From Sambucus nigra (taxonomy: Eukaryota; Streptophyta; Magnoliopsida; Dipsacales; Adoxaceae), in NCBI GenBank assembly GCA_949130495.1, contig OX422210.1:638500585-638564584 (forward strand): DNA of 64,000 nucleotides. The letters are read 5' to 3'. The notes below the pieces were generated by a model, which was not told the DNA's origin, made no database searches, and saw only the letters and a list, made by a program, of their open reading frames with translations. Shown here one piece after another: positions 35,033 through 47,260 of this stretch. Made by a program: the position numbers and the translations under genes. Numbering within the stretch: the stretch's first letter is position 1; every line of letters starts with the position of its first letter.

Positions 35033-35200
35033 TGCCAATCGACAAGCACCCTGTCATGCCTATCGGCAGTTCAATCCAGTCCCATTAATTCAAAGCTTTG
35101 AATGGTACCCTCTTCACCTTTTTGGTACCTTGTGGGGTAGGATTCCCTCCGATTTCTGCAGGGATTATGTCTCTTGTGAGGGTTCTTCAAGTATAAAAAT
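35033..35200 (+). promoter_or_regulatory. Promoter of antisense gene 2 in element C
   Basis: TATA box TATAAAAAT at 35192-35200. Upstream are TGCCAATCGACA (35033-35044, decayed) and TGCCTATCGGCA (35057-35068). The latter is identical to the word at 26631-26642 in the LTR of C. Confidence 0.6.
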
Positions 35201-35273
35201 GGGGTAAGGGTGGAGTGTTTTCATCACACCTTTGCATTCTTACTTACTTGCCCCTATCTCTTGGCCTTATAAG

Positions 35274-36409
35274 ATGGCTCTCCCTAGTAGCATTGAGTTT
35301 GTAAACTACCTCGAAGACTTGGAAGCAATGTGCTTTATAATGTCGACTATTATGCTTTCAACATGCGTCGAGTCTCCTTGTGGTGTAATCGGCCTATTAA
35401 GTGGAACATGCTGATGGCGGCGGTATAATTCTGGTACCCCGAAGACCATGTATTCCGTTTTGGGTTGGATGAATTTTATCCTACCTATGAGGAGTTTTCT
35501 TCCATGCTCGGTGTAAATCCCAGTGTTGTTGCGGCTTTGCCCGAATTTTCTAATTCTCCCAAGGATTTGTTGGCCGGGCTTCTTCATATTTTGCCTTTGG
35601 CAGCCAGATCATTGGTTGTTGGAGGAATGATCTCCCTCCCGGCGGTGCTGCAGTCCGTGCATTTGCGGGAAGTAGGTGATGGTGGCAATGCCGGAGCCGT
35701 TGCTTTGGACCTGGTTTCAAAATTGCTGCTGGTGACTGGGGAACTGCTGGTGGACCTGCAACTTGCAGTCATTACTTCATGGATGGCATACCATCGAAAT
35801 CCTGCGATGGTGATACTAGCGAAGACCCTTAATGGCCTGAATGCATGGAGAGAAGGTCATTCTAACTTTTTGAGGGGTAGCCCTGTGATGTTGTTCATGT
35901 GGTTGTCTGAAAGACTCGGCTTGGCGATCCCTCCAGAGTATCCTTTACTGGTTGTACCCAATTTCTTTTCTCATTATTTCATCCGCGTTGGCCTAGATAT
36001 TGCAAGCTGGGAGAATTAGTTTGTGGAGCATGGGGGTCAGAATCTGTGTTGGTCAGTGCCTTGGGGGCAGTTGCAGCCTATTCTAGAGCTAGGGGAATAC
36101 TCGTATGTGAGGCTGGTTGGTCTCAGTCAAACCTCTTTTTATTTCTCTTGGCGGCTTCTACGCCAATTTGGTTGGGCACAGGTCGTGCCACCTCGGACCT
36201 CGAGTTTCTTTCCGGTAGAAGATTTGACTGAGGGCCTGTCTGTTGCTTGGATCTCTGTGGAAGAATCGGCGTCCGTCGACCCATCCCTCTCAGTTTGTCG
36301 GGAGAGTTTGGCATGTCCCTGGGGATTATATGAAGTGGTTATGGAGGAGAGTAGTCAGCAAGATGTTGGCAGTGAAGACTGGACAAAGGTGGTTTATTTT
36401 ATTTAACAC
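35274..36409 (+). pseudogene. Antisense gene 2: DUF7745-like protein
   Basis: Begins MALPSSIEFVNYLED 74 bases after the TATA box. A frameshift near 35345 leads into WCNRPIKWN and FRFGLDEFYPTYEEFSSMLG, the signature start of the DUF7745-type protein found in plant Tat elements. The middle contains LAGLLHILPLAARSLVV and a long helical part. The end keeps LELGEYSYVRLVGLSQTSFYFSWRLLRQFGWAQVVPP, again typical. A single TAG at 36017-36019 splits an otherwise continuous frame; another stop lies near 35425. No enzyme motif is known for this family. It is tail-to-tail with the integrase of C. Confidence 0.7.
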
Positions 36410-37042
36410 CATAGAAGGGGGCGTTATGGTCTTTTCGAAGATGGTTCGGTCTCATCGGTCCATGGAGTGTTTACGACACTCCATTTAGGCAGGGGAAGTT
36501 TGGGGACCCTAGGATGTAGATGATGAGGGTGCAGGCTCTTCTGGTAGTTGTGGGTAGGACTCTTGGAGAGTTTATTTATGTAATAGGGAATAGGTGTGGG
36601 GATTTTATTTGGCTTTTTATGGCAGTAGGGGGAAGGGAGTTATCTGTTCATTTTCTTATGTAATCCGTACTGTAATTTCTTATTAATGAAATAAGCAAGT
36701 TTCTGATCATCCAGCTGTGCCTTTAAATGAATTTTGTAATTTTGAATTATCTATACCGATCGCTGAGGCATACATAATCCTTTTGTTCAAGTATATGTTA
36801 GAATGAACTGCCGTTCTCAGAGATAAAAAAAAGAATAGTATTTTGAAAAAGAAATGACCGTGCTCCTGTAAGATGTATGAGTTGCCTACGTACCTCTGGG
36901 GTTTTTGTTTTTTTTTTAATTTTTCTTGAAAAATGGTTTTTTTGCAGAGGACCAGGCCCACGTAGTTCTTGGTAAATGAAGAGAGTTTTTTTTTAAGAAT
37001 AGAAGGGAGATGAGAAGAGTCATATCGCGTCGAGATTTTGGA
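36410..37042. other. Intergenic stretch between antisense gene 2 and pol of C
   Basis: Convergent 3' ends meet here. TATTAATGAAATAAGC near 36682 could be a polyadenylation signal region for the plus-strand gene. A T-run lies at 36906-36920. No coding signal. Confidence 0.45.
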
Positions 37043-40000
37043 CTAGGGGTAGAATTTCTTGAGACGATCCAGGTTGACTGGATGAGCCATCTCTTCCCCA
37101 TCTAGGTCAGTGAGCATGGCGGCACCGCCGGATAAGATTTTCTTCACAATGTAGGGGCCGCTCCAATTAGTCTTGAATTTACCTCTGGGGTCCCAGATGG
37201 GTTCGACTATCTCCTTGAGGGCCAAATCCCCTTCCCGGACACTGCTGTCCTTGACTCTCTTGTTGAATGATTGCGCTATTCGGTGATGGTATCCCTGTAT
37301 GTGGTAAAGAGTTTTTAATCTCCTTTCATCTAGGAGGGTTAGCTCGTCGAGACGGCTTTGGCACCAGTCTTCTTCACTAACTTTACTTTCGAGCATGACG
37401 CATAGCGAGGGTACTTCCAGCTCCACAGCTAGGACTGCTTCCATGCCGTAGACTAGAGAGTAAAGGGTAACCCCAGTAGAGGTTCGGATTGAGTTTCAAT
37501 AGCCCTAGAGGGCGTATGGGATCCGGTCGACCCAATCCCTATACCTTTCGATCATCTTGTTGATGATGGCTTTGAGGTTCTTGTTGGCTGCTTCAACTGC
37601 CCCATTGGTCTGAGGTCGGTAGGGAGAAGATTTGTGTCTCTGAATCCCGTACTCATTGACTACTTCTGTGACTTCTGCTTCGAAGTGCAACCCGTTATCT
37701 GACACTAACTCGTGTGGGACCCCATATCGATAGATGATATTTTTCTTGAGGAATTTGGTCACTTTCTTGGCGTTCAGTACTGCGTATGACTCGGTTTCGA
37801 CCCATTTGGTGAAGTAATCAATGGCAACTAGGATGCATTCATGTCCGCTTGAAGCCTTTGGTGTAACCTTCCCTATGATGTCGACGCCCCAGGTGGAGAA
37901 CGGCCAGGGAGAGGTCATGTTGTATAATTCTCGCGGAGGCAGGTGTTGAAGATTGGAGAACTGTTGGCATTTGAGGCATCTCCGGACATAGGTGGTGCAA
38001 TCTTGGGCCATGGTGGTCCAGTAGTAGCCCTGTCGGATGATCTTCTTGGCAAGCATGTGACGGTTCATGTGGGGCCCACATTCCCTGCTGTGGATCTTCT
38101 GCATTATCTTTTCAATCTCAGCCTCTGCGATACAGTGTAGATGAGTTCCATCGAAGTTCCTCTTAAGTAGAGCTTTATGACAGATGATGTACTGGGTGGC
38201 CTGTCTTTGGAGGGTCGATCGATTTTTCTTATTGGAACCCTCGGGATATCTACCATGTTTGAGGAGGCACCAGATATCATAGTACCAGCAATCGGCTAGT
38301 TCAGGGTCTTCGGTGGAGACAAGCTTAATATGGTAGCAATGGGTTGGTTTGTCTTGCTTTTGAACTAGGAAGGGGGTCATTGTTATTCCTTCAGGCATGT
38401 CGACCATGGAGGCCAGGGTAGTGAGAGCAACGTCTAGGTTATTCTTTGCTTGACGTAGGTAATGGAAGGTGATATCTCCGAATCGGGAGGCTAACTCTTC
38501 TAAGTGGGCATGGAAGAGTTGGAGCTTTTCATCCTTGACTTTTCACTTTCTGAGCACTTGACCGATGATGAGGGCAGAATCCCCTTAGACATCAAGGTAT
38601 TGAATACCTTTCTTGAGAGCAATATTGAGGCCTACTGTGCATGCCTCGTATTTCGTCATGTTGTTGGTGCAAGGGAAATCCAATTTGATGGCGATGGGAG
38701 TGTGGGAGTCATCTGGGGAGATCATAAGTATACCAATGCCATATCCCTTTTTGTTGGCCGCGCCGTCAAATAACATTTGCCATCGAAGGTGGTTTTGAGC
38801 GGTGCAGAGGATATTTTCATCTGGGAATTCGGAGATCCAGGCATCTGCTTCTTCTACGGGGTAATCAACGAGGTAGTCAGAGATGGATCTTCCTTTAATG
38901 GCTTTTTGCATGATATACACGATATCGAACTTGGTTAGGAGCATCAACCATTGGGCCATTCGACTGGATAAGGCAGGTTTCTCAAGTAGGTATTTGATGG
39001 GATCCATTAGGGATACAAGTTTGATGGGGAAGGCGAGCATGTAGTGTCATAAATTTTGGGTGACCCAGACAAGTGAGGCACACGCCTTTTCCAAAGAAGT
39101 GTAGTTGACCTCGTACTCGATCAATTTGTGACTGGCATAATATATGGCTCTTTTTTTGCAGGAGTCTTCAAGGTATTGGGCTAGCAAAGCCCTAGCTGCA
39201 GTGTCGGTTATGGTTAGGTATAGGAGCAAAGAGAGACCAGGTTGTGGTGGAATGAGCACGAGAGGTTGGGTCAGATATTATTTGATTCGGTTAAAAGCTT
39301 CTTGGAAGGCCTCGTTCCAAACCTTGGTTGAATCCTTTTGGAGGAGCTTAAAGATCGGTTCACAGATGGAGGTTAGCTGACTGATGAACCGGCTGATATA
39401 TTGCAATTTCCCAAGAAAACCTTGGACTTCTTTCTCTGTTCGTGGCGGTGGCATCTCGAGTATGGCCTTCATCTTTGTAGGATCTGCTTCTTTCCCCTTC
39501 TCACTGACCATGAATCCCAAGAGTATACCCTTTGTAATGCCGAAGACACATTTCTGTGGATTGAGTCTCATCTGATATTGTCGCAGTCGTTCGAAGAGCT
39601 TCCGGAGAGCAGGAAAATGACCTTCTCTAGTTTTGGACTTGATAATCACATCATCCACATAAACCTCGACTTCTTTATGGATCAGATCATGCAGGATGGT
39701 TGTGGCAACCCTTTGGTAGGTAGCCCCAACATTCTTGAGACCAAATGGCATGACGGTATAGCAAAAGGTTCCCCATGGGGTGATGAATCCGATTTTTTCT
39801 TGGTGGTTTGGATGCATATTGATTTGGTTGTATCCGGTAAACCCGTCGACGAATGACTTAAGAGCATGATTGGCTGTGTTGTCCACGATCATGTCGATAT
39901 TGCATAGCGGATAATCATCCTTTGGAGAAGCTTTGTTTAAATCTCGGTAGTCCACACACATTCTAACCCTTCCCTCCTGATTTCGGCACAAGTACTATAT

Positions 40001-40190
40001 TGGCTAGCCATATGGGATATTTGATCACACGAATGAAGCGCACATTCAACTGTTTGACCACCTCTTCTTTGACCTTGAGCGACCATTCGGTGCAGAGCTT
40101 TCTTAATTTTTGTTTAACCGTCTTGTAATCTGGGAGAGTGGGGATCTCGTGATGGTATGTTATCATAGGACCATTCGAATACATCCACGA
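37043..40190 (-). pseudogene. RT, two RNase H domains and integrase of element C
   Basis: RT from VKYPIW-LANIV (about 40020) through MCVDYRDLNKASPKDDYPL, FVDGFTGYNQI and VMPFGLKNVGATYQR to YVDD (39650-39661). First RNase H: RAIYYASHKL and YTSLEKACASLVW (about 39120-39060). Second, archaeal-like RNase H: LFDGAANKKGYGIGILMISP, NNMTKYEACTVGL and GDSALIIGQ (38790-38560). Integrase: CLKCQQFSN zinc region, WGVDIIGKV, LVSDNGLHF and PQTNGAVEAANKN, so DDE is kept, and a C-terminal GPYIVKKILSGGAAMLTDLDGE. Frame breaks are few: TAG/TAA near 39045, 38580 and 37503 and a stop-containing join near 39975. Confidence 0.9.
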
Positions 40191-41541
40191 ATTCCCTTAG
40201 CAATTCTTCGAGTTGTGCGCGCTCATGCTCATAAAGGGTGGCCCCTATCCTAATCTCGCGCAGTTGGTTACTAGAATCGAGATTAATAACAACAGTCTCT
40301 TCCTCATTAACTTGAACAAGGTTATGTTGTTTATTATTAACCTTATTTAGATTAGTTAAGAATTGTTCATTTGCAAAATCATCATCATCAAAAGTTCGAT
40401 TAGAATCCAAACAATTAATGTAAGGCATAACAAGATACTCAAAATCTTCGTTTATTTCATTGATAGGAAAAACAACATTGAGAACCTTATCAAAAGAGGT
40501 TTCGATTACATTTGAACAGGGATAGACAACAGAAGAAGAAATGGGGTAAACATTGGGATTAGAGGAAATTTTAGCAAGTAGGACTGGCGCAACATGCCAG
40601 TCGAGGAGGGGTGTATCAGCATCTTTAATCAGATGGGATGGATCCATTGATGTAGTACCTGAATGGACCATGCAGAGTTCCAGCCCCAGTATCTGCAAGT
40701 TGAATTAATCTTCAGAATCACTTTCCTCAGTCTCTTCGATATTTTTGATGAGCGGTTGTACTTGGTGTTGGAAACTTTCGTCCCATGGGTAGCTATCTTG
40801 GAAAAAGATCTCCATTCCAGGCTTCATCTTCTTATCTGTGTGGTCATACCATGGTTCTGGAAAATCGTAAAAGGGGAAGTCTTCGCCTTCTTTGACGAAT
40901 CGTTCATTCAAGGAGTCTCCTGGGATAGTTGGGATACAGTCTAATCTTCTCTTTGGTCGAGACTGATGGATCATTCTGAGTTCTTGTTCTGATGGTTGAT
41001 ACCCCAAGACACAAGGAGGGAAAGCTTTCTTCAGTTTGATGGGCTCAAGTATCCCTTGCTGCCTTTACCCTAGCCCCAGTCCGGGCATGAAGTGCATGTT
41101 TCTAAACATCTGAATCACATTGACATTGCCATGAGGGTCATATTCTGGACAAACCCTTTCTTTGAAACCGTCCCCTACCGGGAGTAGGAGTGGTTCAACT
41201 CGGAATCCTGATAGGAGCATATCATTTGATCTGTGCTGTATCTCAAGAATTGGACTGCTAGTTCTTGCACCCTCGACATTTTCATCGTCGCCCAAAATGG
41301 TGATGACTCGCCCGTCGGCGAAGAACTTTAATTTCTTATGGAGTGAGGAAGACACACCCTTGATATTGTGGAGCCAGGGTCGTTCGAGCAACATGTTGAA
41401 ACAAGCTGGGATGTTTATGACTTGGAATTCGACGACAAGGTTTATAGGGCCAGCCCCTATTACAAGTTATATGGATCCCATCACCTCCCGATGGGTATTA
41501 TCGTAGGCACGTACAACGACGGAGGTTGGAGCGAGGTCTCT
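40191..41541 (-). pseudogene. Protease-RT linker region of element C
   Basis: Minus frames 41065-41394 (MLLERPWLHNIKGVSSSLHK, then ILGDDE), 40705-41007 (acidic, FYDFPEPWYDHTDKKMKPGM) and 40191-40698 (DADTPLLDWHV, DFEYLVMPYIN, LREFVDVFEWSYDNIPS). In Ogre-like elements this region joins protease to RT and can contain an intron; I cannot show splicing here. Separated by single stops. Confidence 0.7.
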
Positions 41542-44051
41542 TTATTTCAGGCCTAAACACTTGAAGGTTCTCAGTGGGCGGACATTCAAGGTGGATCCGT
41601 TATCGATAAGAGAGAGTGGCACGACCTTACCCATAACTTCGACGGAGATGTTGAGTGCATGATTGTGATTTGACCCAATTCTGGGGATTTCTTCTTCAGA
41701 AAATGATAGCATCCGGGTAGAAGTCAAGGATCTGACCAGATTTACCGCTTCTTCTGGTGTGGTAGAAGGAGGAACTGTGGGTCTAGTGAGTAGCTTGATT
41801 AAAGCATTTATGTGCAATTGGGAAGACATGAAAAGCCCCATAGAGTGATGTTAGCTTGAGTTTTCTTCAGTTGATCAAGGATCTTGCTCTCTTCGATGGT
41901 CATCTCTGGCATAGGAAGGTTTTCAACGCCCTTCCCTTTGTCATTTGCTGGTAGTGAGCTTAGAACGTGGTAATGTCTCCCTGATCTGGTCATGTGATTT
42001 ACTGAAGAAGGGAAGAACATGAATCATGTTTCCTCGTTAATCTCAGGTTGTTCTGCCACCTTGTTTATTTCTCTGAGGAGTTCTTCAAATGATATTATCC
42101 CACACATGTCGGCCACTGGGCCAGTTTTTCCTGAAGCTTGTTCTTCACTCGAATCTTTGAATTCTTCCCCCCATTCGGTGGCAATAATTCTATCTTTTCA
42201 TGTAAAGTCAATGCATTCCACAACTTCAATGGGTTCTTCATACTGGTCTTCCCATTCTGCGGGGATATGTATGATTGAAGGGACCAAGTGCCCTTGTAGC
42301 TTCAAAATGTCAAGTAACCCGGTGATACTACAAATGCTGTTGGTTTGCCCGAATAATTCTGCCATAATTTGGACAACATCATCTAGGCTGACTTCAGCGA
42401 TTGGTACCACCCACTTGTCTGAATCTCGGGCCCATTTCCGTGCTTCCAAGAACAGTGTACTGAACCTTTGGCAATCGATGACCATCTGTGAGGGCAATTT
42501 CAGCTCGAACTCTAGGAGTTGGTTTAACACCTCTGACAATTCCATACTTCCATTTTTAGAACGGGTACGGACATCGATGCATGCTCTGGTAAGGAGTGAC
42601 AGTGCCTGATCAGCGAGGCTAGTAGGGTATAGGAGGAAATATGGGCAAATTTGAAGAGGTTTAGGGGAGTATATGGGTGTGATTTAAGTTGAGGTATCGA
42701 AATCTGGGTTTTCTTCTAGGAAGATGGCATTGGTATGATTTGTGAGTGGATTATGAGAAGTATTTGGCTTACCCCGGTCAATGAGATCTTGGATTATGTT
42801 TCAGAGGTGAAAGCATTGGTTGATGGTATGGCCAGCAGTTTGGTGAAAGGCGCAATGAGCATCGGTCTTGAAGTTTCTTGGGAGTGGATTTGACAATGGA
42901 CGGGGATCCAAGGGTTTGATGAGGTTTCGACTTAACAGGGCTTGGTAAACTTTGGAGAGGGGAGCATGGAGCTCAGTGTATTCCCTTCGGATGGGGGCAG
43001 GGCGGATTTCTGGTGCCCATGATGTGGTTAGTTGAGAGATGTTATTGATGGTTGAGACTGTGGCACTAGCAGGCTTGTCATACTTTCTAGGGATGAACTA
43101 TCCGGACACCTTCTTCGGTTAAACTTTTATTTTAACAAGGATTTCCTCGATTTCTATTCCTGTCTCTTTGAGAGCTCGAAAGTGGGGATAGTATTATCCT
43201 CCCATCATCACTCGAACATGGGGCAAGAAGTTCTTCTTCACTACGTTAACCTCTTCTTCCTCAGATGGCCGATTGGTCACGGTAGCTGCTTGATCCCTCC
43301 ACCGGGTTATGAAGTTACTGACTGATTCCCCAGGGTTCTGTTTGAGCAGCTCTAAATCACGATGGGTGACCTCAAGCTCTTCGTAGTATTTGTACTGCGA
43401 CATGAATTCTCAGGCTACATCCTCCCAACTACGGATTCTGGATTCCTCGAGAGACAAAAACCATTGGAGGGCACTATCCTTCAAAGTTTGCTGAAATAAT
43501 TAAGCCATCACTTCCTCAGAAGCCCCTAGTAGAGTCATGGAACGATGATAACTGCGAAGATGAACAATCGTGGGTCCACTCCCTCCAAACTTCTTGATAT
43601 TTGGCATCTTGAACTTCTTGGGTAACCTCGATTTAGGATAAGGAGACATGTGGGTGTAGTCCATGTAATTCCCTAAGATTCTGACTTAGTCTAACTCCTT
43701 GGTGAGCATCTTGAGATATTCTTTGACTTTGTTCAACTCCTCCTCTTTTGGATCAATAACCATAGGTAGGTTAGCCACAGGCTGGGCAATGTTTGGCATC
43801 GGGAGCTGGGCTGGCGGCGGCCCATTGACAGGAGGGGCACGTGGAGCGTGCTGATATTCTTCAGGAATCCAGATAGGCTCAGGTGGACCCATAGCATGAG
43901 GGAATAGGGCCTCAGGCTCTTGAAGAATAGGAACCTGGTTTCGTTGCATCTCTCGAACCTCAGTTTAGAGGTTGTCAATCTTGGACACGAGCTGAGCTAG
44001 GACTGTCGTCAGATCCAGCTGTACGACTGGTACTTGATTTGTATTCTCCAT
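41542..44051 (-). pseudogene. gag and protease of element C
   Basis: Gag starts MENTNQVPVVQLDLTTVLAQ at 44051, then a Pro-rich stretch (IWIPEEYQHAPRAPPVNGPP). The Retrotrans_gag core follows: MPNIKKFGGSGPT-IVHLR, then YKYYEELEVTHRDLELLKQN and VSNFITRWRDQAA (43400-43270). A zinc-finger-like CAFHQTAGHTINQC lies near 42810-42860. Next are SMELSEVLNQLLEFE (42545) and the MTIEESKILDQLKKT region (41905-41870). The protease SEEEIPRIGSNHNHALNISV and LIDNGSTLNV is at 41710-41590, with DNGS as in Tat proteases. Stops occur near 43968, 43685, 43495 and 43190 and elsewhere. Confidence 0.85.
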
Positions 44052-45284
44052 AGAAAGCGGATGGATTCCGGACTCAAAAGAAGTAGTAGAGGAACAGACG
44101 AAATTAAGGGTGGATTTGACTGAAGATCGAAACCAATAGGGAGCCAGGCCAAGGGCTTGCGATCGACCTGAGAAGGCATAGAATGGGATTTATTTTTTGA
44201 GAAAAAGGAAAGAAACTATTTTTGGATTTTTGATAAAGAAGGGAAAAATGTTTTTGGATTTTTGATAAAGAAGGGAGAAATGTTTTTGGAGACGGAACTC
44301 AACATGATTATTATGATTATTATGTTCTCACTTGTATTTAATTCTCCTAAATGCAATGTCGGACGGGACCCAAGCCTAGAAAAAATGGGGTTTTTAATAT
44401 ATGCAAGGCTACGGTTGAACTTGTAACCAGGCTCACAGATAGGGTCTCGTTTTAAAAATGCGCAAAAATTTGGGTGGTAGGCCGACCCAGAATTTCGGCA
44501 GAGTTTCGGGTCGAAATCGACAATCTAAAGTGCGTGTCCTAGGTTTGACACCTATATGCGGGTATGCAGTTGGTTGGGTGAATCATCACGGGTTCCCCCC
44601 CCCCCTTTGGCGTAACTTCCACGATATACGTCTTATTCTTGAGGGTAATCGGTACATGTGGACAAGCCATTTGATATACCTGAGTATACGTGAATTGCCT
44701 CACTATATACCTCGTGGGGACGGTACGTGTGAGAGCGAATTCGATATACTCGACGTACGTGAACGAATTCCCTGCGATATACCTCCCGTCATGACTTCGG
44801 TCAAGCGGTATGATACGGGGGAACCGTTCGATATACGTCGAAGGTACTTGGCCAATGGAAGGTGAGTGTCATATCGCTTAGGCTAACTGCGACTTGCTGG
44901 ACCAGCGCCCATCACGAAGTGACCCTCCAGTTACTGGGTAAAATTTGGTCAATAACAATGCTCTTTGGTGATGTCGTGTGAATCATGCGTGATTATCTTA
45001 TTAGTATCTTATGATGAGAATGCCTTTCTTGATTATGCCAAACAGGGAGCAAAGTACAAGTACCAAAGGTACTCAAAGTATGGATGGGTGATGCCTACAA
45101 CATGTGGATATATGTGATCCTAGGTGCACGTGGTGCGAAGTGTACATTGAGAAATTTCTACAAGTGTGTGAACAGAAGCATAAGCATGGGATACACATGA
45201 AAAGGGGAACATGCAGATATAGGGGAAATATAAACAAATATAAAATCCTTGCAAATAGAGACAAGCCCTCAAAATATATACATA
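44052..45284 (-). other. Leader region of element C
   Basis: 1.2 kb between PBS and gag start, as expected for Tat/Ogre elements. Contains an 11-base C run at about 44595-44605. At 44617-44850 are about six GATATAC(G/C)T words spaced 30-60 bases. These include the hairpin-like TATAC-CTGA-GTATA near 44678 and GACTTCGGTC (TTCG loop) near 44793. A plus-strand frame across 44458-44865 is not considered a gene. Confidence 0.55.
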
Positions 45285-45302
45285 TCCCCAGCAGAGTGGC
45301 CA
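45285..45302 (-). other. Primer binding site of element C
   Basis: The minus strand reads TGGCCACTCTGCTGGGGA, one base from the LTR end. TGGCGACTCTGCTGGGGA is the usual form in plant Tat/Ogre-like elements; one G-to-C change. Confidence 0.85.
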
Positions 45303-45303
45303 C

Positions 45304-47014
45304 TGTGGCCATCCCCGATCCTCGCCGTGCGGGTGTGCGTGCGAAAGGAAAGGATCCTTGGGTCCCGCGCATTCCTCTCGGGAGCGCTTCGACCGGCGTC
45401 ATTTGCGATGAGGTGTGAAAATGTAGAGAGATTCAGAGTCGCCAGTTTATTTTACTCAAAACAGACAAAAGAACATACTGGTCCATGTGAAACCAAAATG
45501 ATTTGAGAAGGGTTCGGAGGGTAAGTTACGAAATGGGAAGGTGTTAGGCACCCATTCCGCCCTTTCGGTCTCTCATGGATATTTGTTATTTTCCTTTATT
45601 TTTCCCCGTGATGTGTGTGCATGTGTATATATATAGTGGAGATAGGAATCCTCGACTTGTATCATGGAAGAGATAAAGCGAGTCATCCATAGGAAGGTAT
45701 AAAAATAATATTAGAAAGATAAGATTTACGCGATTACCCCTACGTTGATCGTTATAATGGAACGATAACGCATATGGAGTAACACGTCACTAAGAACAAG
45801 TGTATAGAATATAAGAAAATTGGATTTAGAGAAGATAGAAAATGAGAGAGAAAGTAAAAAAAAAAAGGACTCGAGTCTCGAGTTTTACCCCGAGACGCCT
45901 ACGTAGCCTATAAAGGGATCAAAGTCCACGTAGTTCGCATACAAAACGAAGGGTGGGGTTTATCCCATAAATCCCAATGGGCGATCTCTTATTTGTGAGT
46001 GTGTGTGTAGAAAAAAGTGCTTTAGTTGTGAGAAAAGTGTGAGAAAAGTATGAGAATCCCTATTTGAAATTTATGAGAAAACCCACTTTTTCTTGTTTTT
46101 TGGGTTTTATTTATATGAAAATAAGAGAGGTGCAATAATACTAAATAAAAAGTATATTAGGATGTGCGAGATGAGATAATAAAAGTGCTAAGTAATAAAA
46201 CAAGTTATTAAGAATTTAAGAGAATTTAAGAGAAAGTCGAGAAAGTTGGACCTCCTTGAAGATATTGAGCTTGATCTTGATTGTTGGAGAGCAACCCTTG
46301 CACTTGGATGATGATGGATAGTGGCTAATTCACCAAGTTTGATGAAAAGGGTGATGAAAAGTGGAAGTTAAGAAGGGATTTAAATGTTGAAATCGCGCTG
46401 CCTTCGAGAGAGGTTTTTGGGATTCGCTGATAGCGATTTTTAATAGATCCGGGCTCTCCTCGCAAATGAGATGAATGACTCTTTTTATAGTCCCAGGTCA
46501 CTTCCGATCGGCATAGACCTGGTCCTGCCTATCGGCACCTACCGATAGGCAGGGTCTGGAACCTGCCGTTTGGCAGTGTATTTCAGGCCTTTTCGGAAAA
46601 TCGACTGCCGAGGGCAAACCGTTGGTCAGAATTGTGCACGGGGTAGACCGTTGGAAAGGTAATTCAGAGACCTTTGAAAGTCCTTGGACCTCTCCCGGGT
46701 TCGGGAGTTGACTTTAGGTCAAACATGGCTCTGAAGCTTTTGTCGGTCCATTGGACAGGGGATCGTTCGTCCGCATGGTAAGTTCGAATCGTGCACGGGG
46801 TGGACCGTTGGAAAGGGATTTCAGTGCCCTTCGAAGATTCATTCAGCTTTGGTCGAGCTGAAGAGTTTGACTTTTTGGTCAAACAGAGCCTAGGAGGGGG
46901 GAGTGCCCGATGGCTTCTAGGTCAGTACTCGGGACATGACCTAGGTTTGTAGTGATTAAGGGAGGTGCTAGGGACCTTAGGAGAGTTAGGGGGTAACCGA
47001 ATGGGGTGTCTATA
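45304..47014 (-). repeat. 5' LTR of element C (1711 bp)
   Basis: TGTGGCCATCC at 45304 to GTCTATA at 47014 on plus. Aligns with the solo LTR at 25383-27130 with scattered substitutions, more in the GC-rich left end. TGCC-N4-GGCA palindromes at about 46506-46582, next to TATA box TATAAAAAG on minus near 46482-46491. Followed by AGGAG (47015-47019). Confidence 0.9.
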
Positions 47015-47250
47015 AGGAGATTGGGTTACATCCCAAAAGTTCATATGAGGAGAGACCGGTGTCTATCCTAGATTATAGTGAAAGGAGGCTAAGGTCAAAG
47101 GTAGTTCCACTTGTTCGGGTGAAGTGGCAACATCACAATGTGGAGGAGTCCACTTGGGAGCGTGAGGCGGATATGCGTGAAAAATATCCAGATTTATTCA
47201 TACTAGGTATGCCTTATTTTACGAATTTCGGGACGAAATTCCATTATTAG
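47015..47250 (+). pseudogene. Integrase C-terminal tail of element B, second copy
   Basis: Same fragment as 27131-27366 with substitutions; keeps SILDYSERRLRSKVVPLVRV and EREADMREKYPDLF to a TAG. It is preceded by the same AGGAG and the LTR of C. This is therefore a duplicated block, not an independent element. Confidence 0.85.
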
Positions 47251-47260
47251 GGGGGAAGTA

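Larger units (their letters stand above)
29562..47014 (-). mobile_element. Element C: Tat/Ogre-like Ty3/gypsy element, 3' end lost
   Basis: Minus-strand order: 5' LTR (45304-47014), PBS (45285-45302), leader, gag, protease, RT, two RNase H domains, integrase (to 37043), then two genes on the opposite strand, then a tandem array (29562-31915). The 3' LTR is missing because the array abuts a truncated LTR of B. The PBS, LTR start TRTAGACACC, dual RNase H, long leader and 3' tandem repeats are all typical of the Tat lineage. It was inserted in element B (AGGAG target repeat at 47015). Confidence 0.85.

Noticed and set aside
39401..39856. 151-codon plus frame opposite RT of C
   Set aside because: Shadow of the conserved RT frame on minus.
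44458..44865. 135-codon frame on plus
   Set aside because: Lies antisense in the repeat-rich leader of C, with no recognisable domain and no promoter signal.
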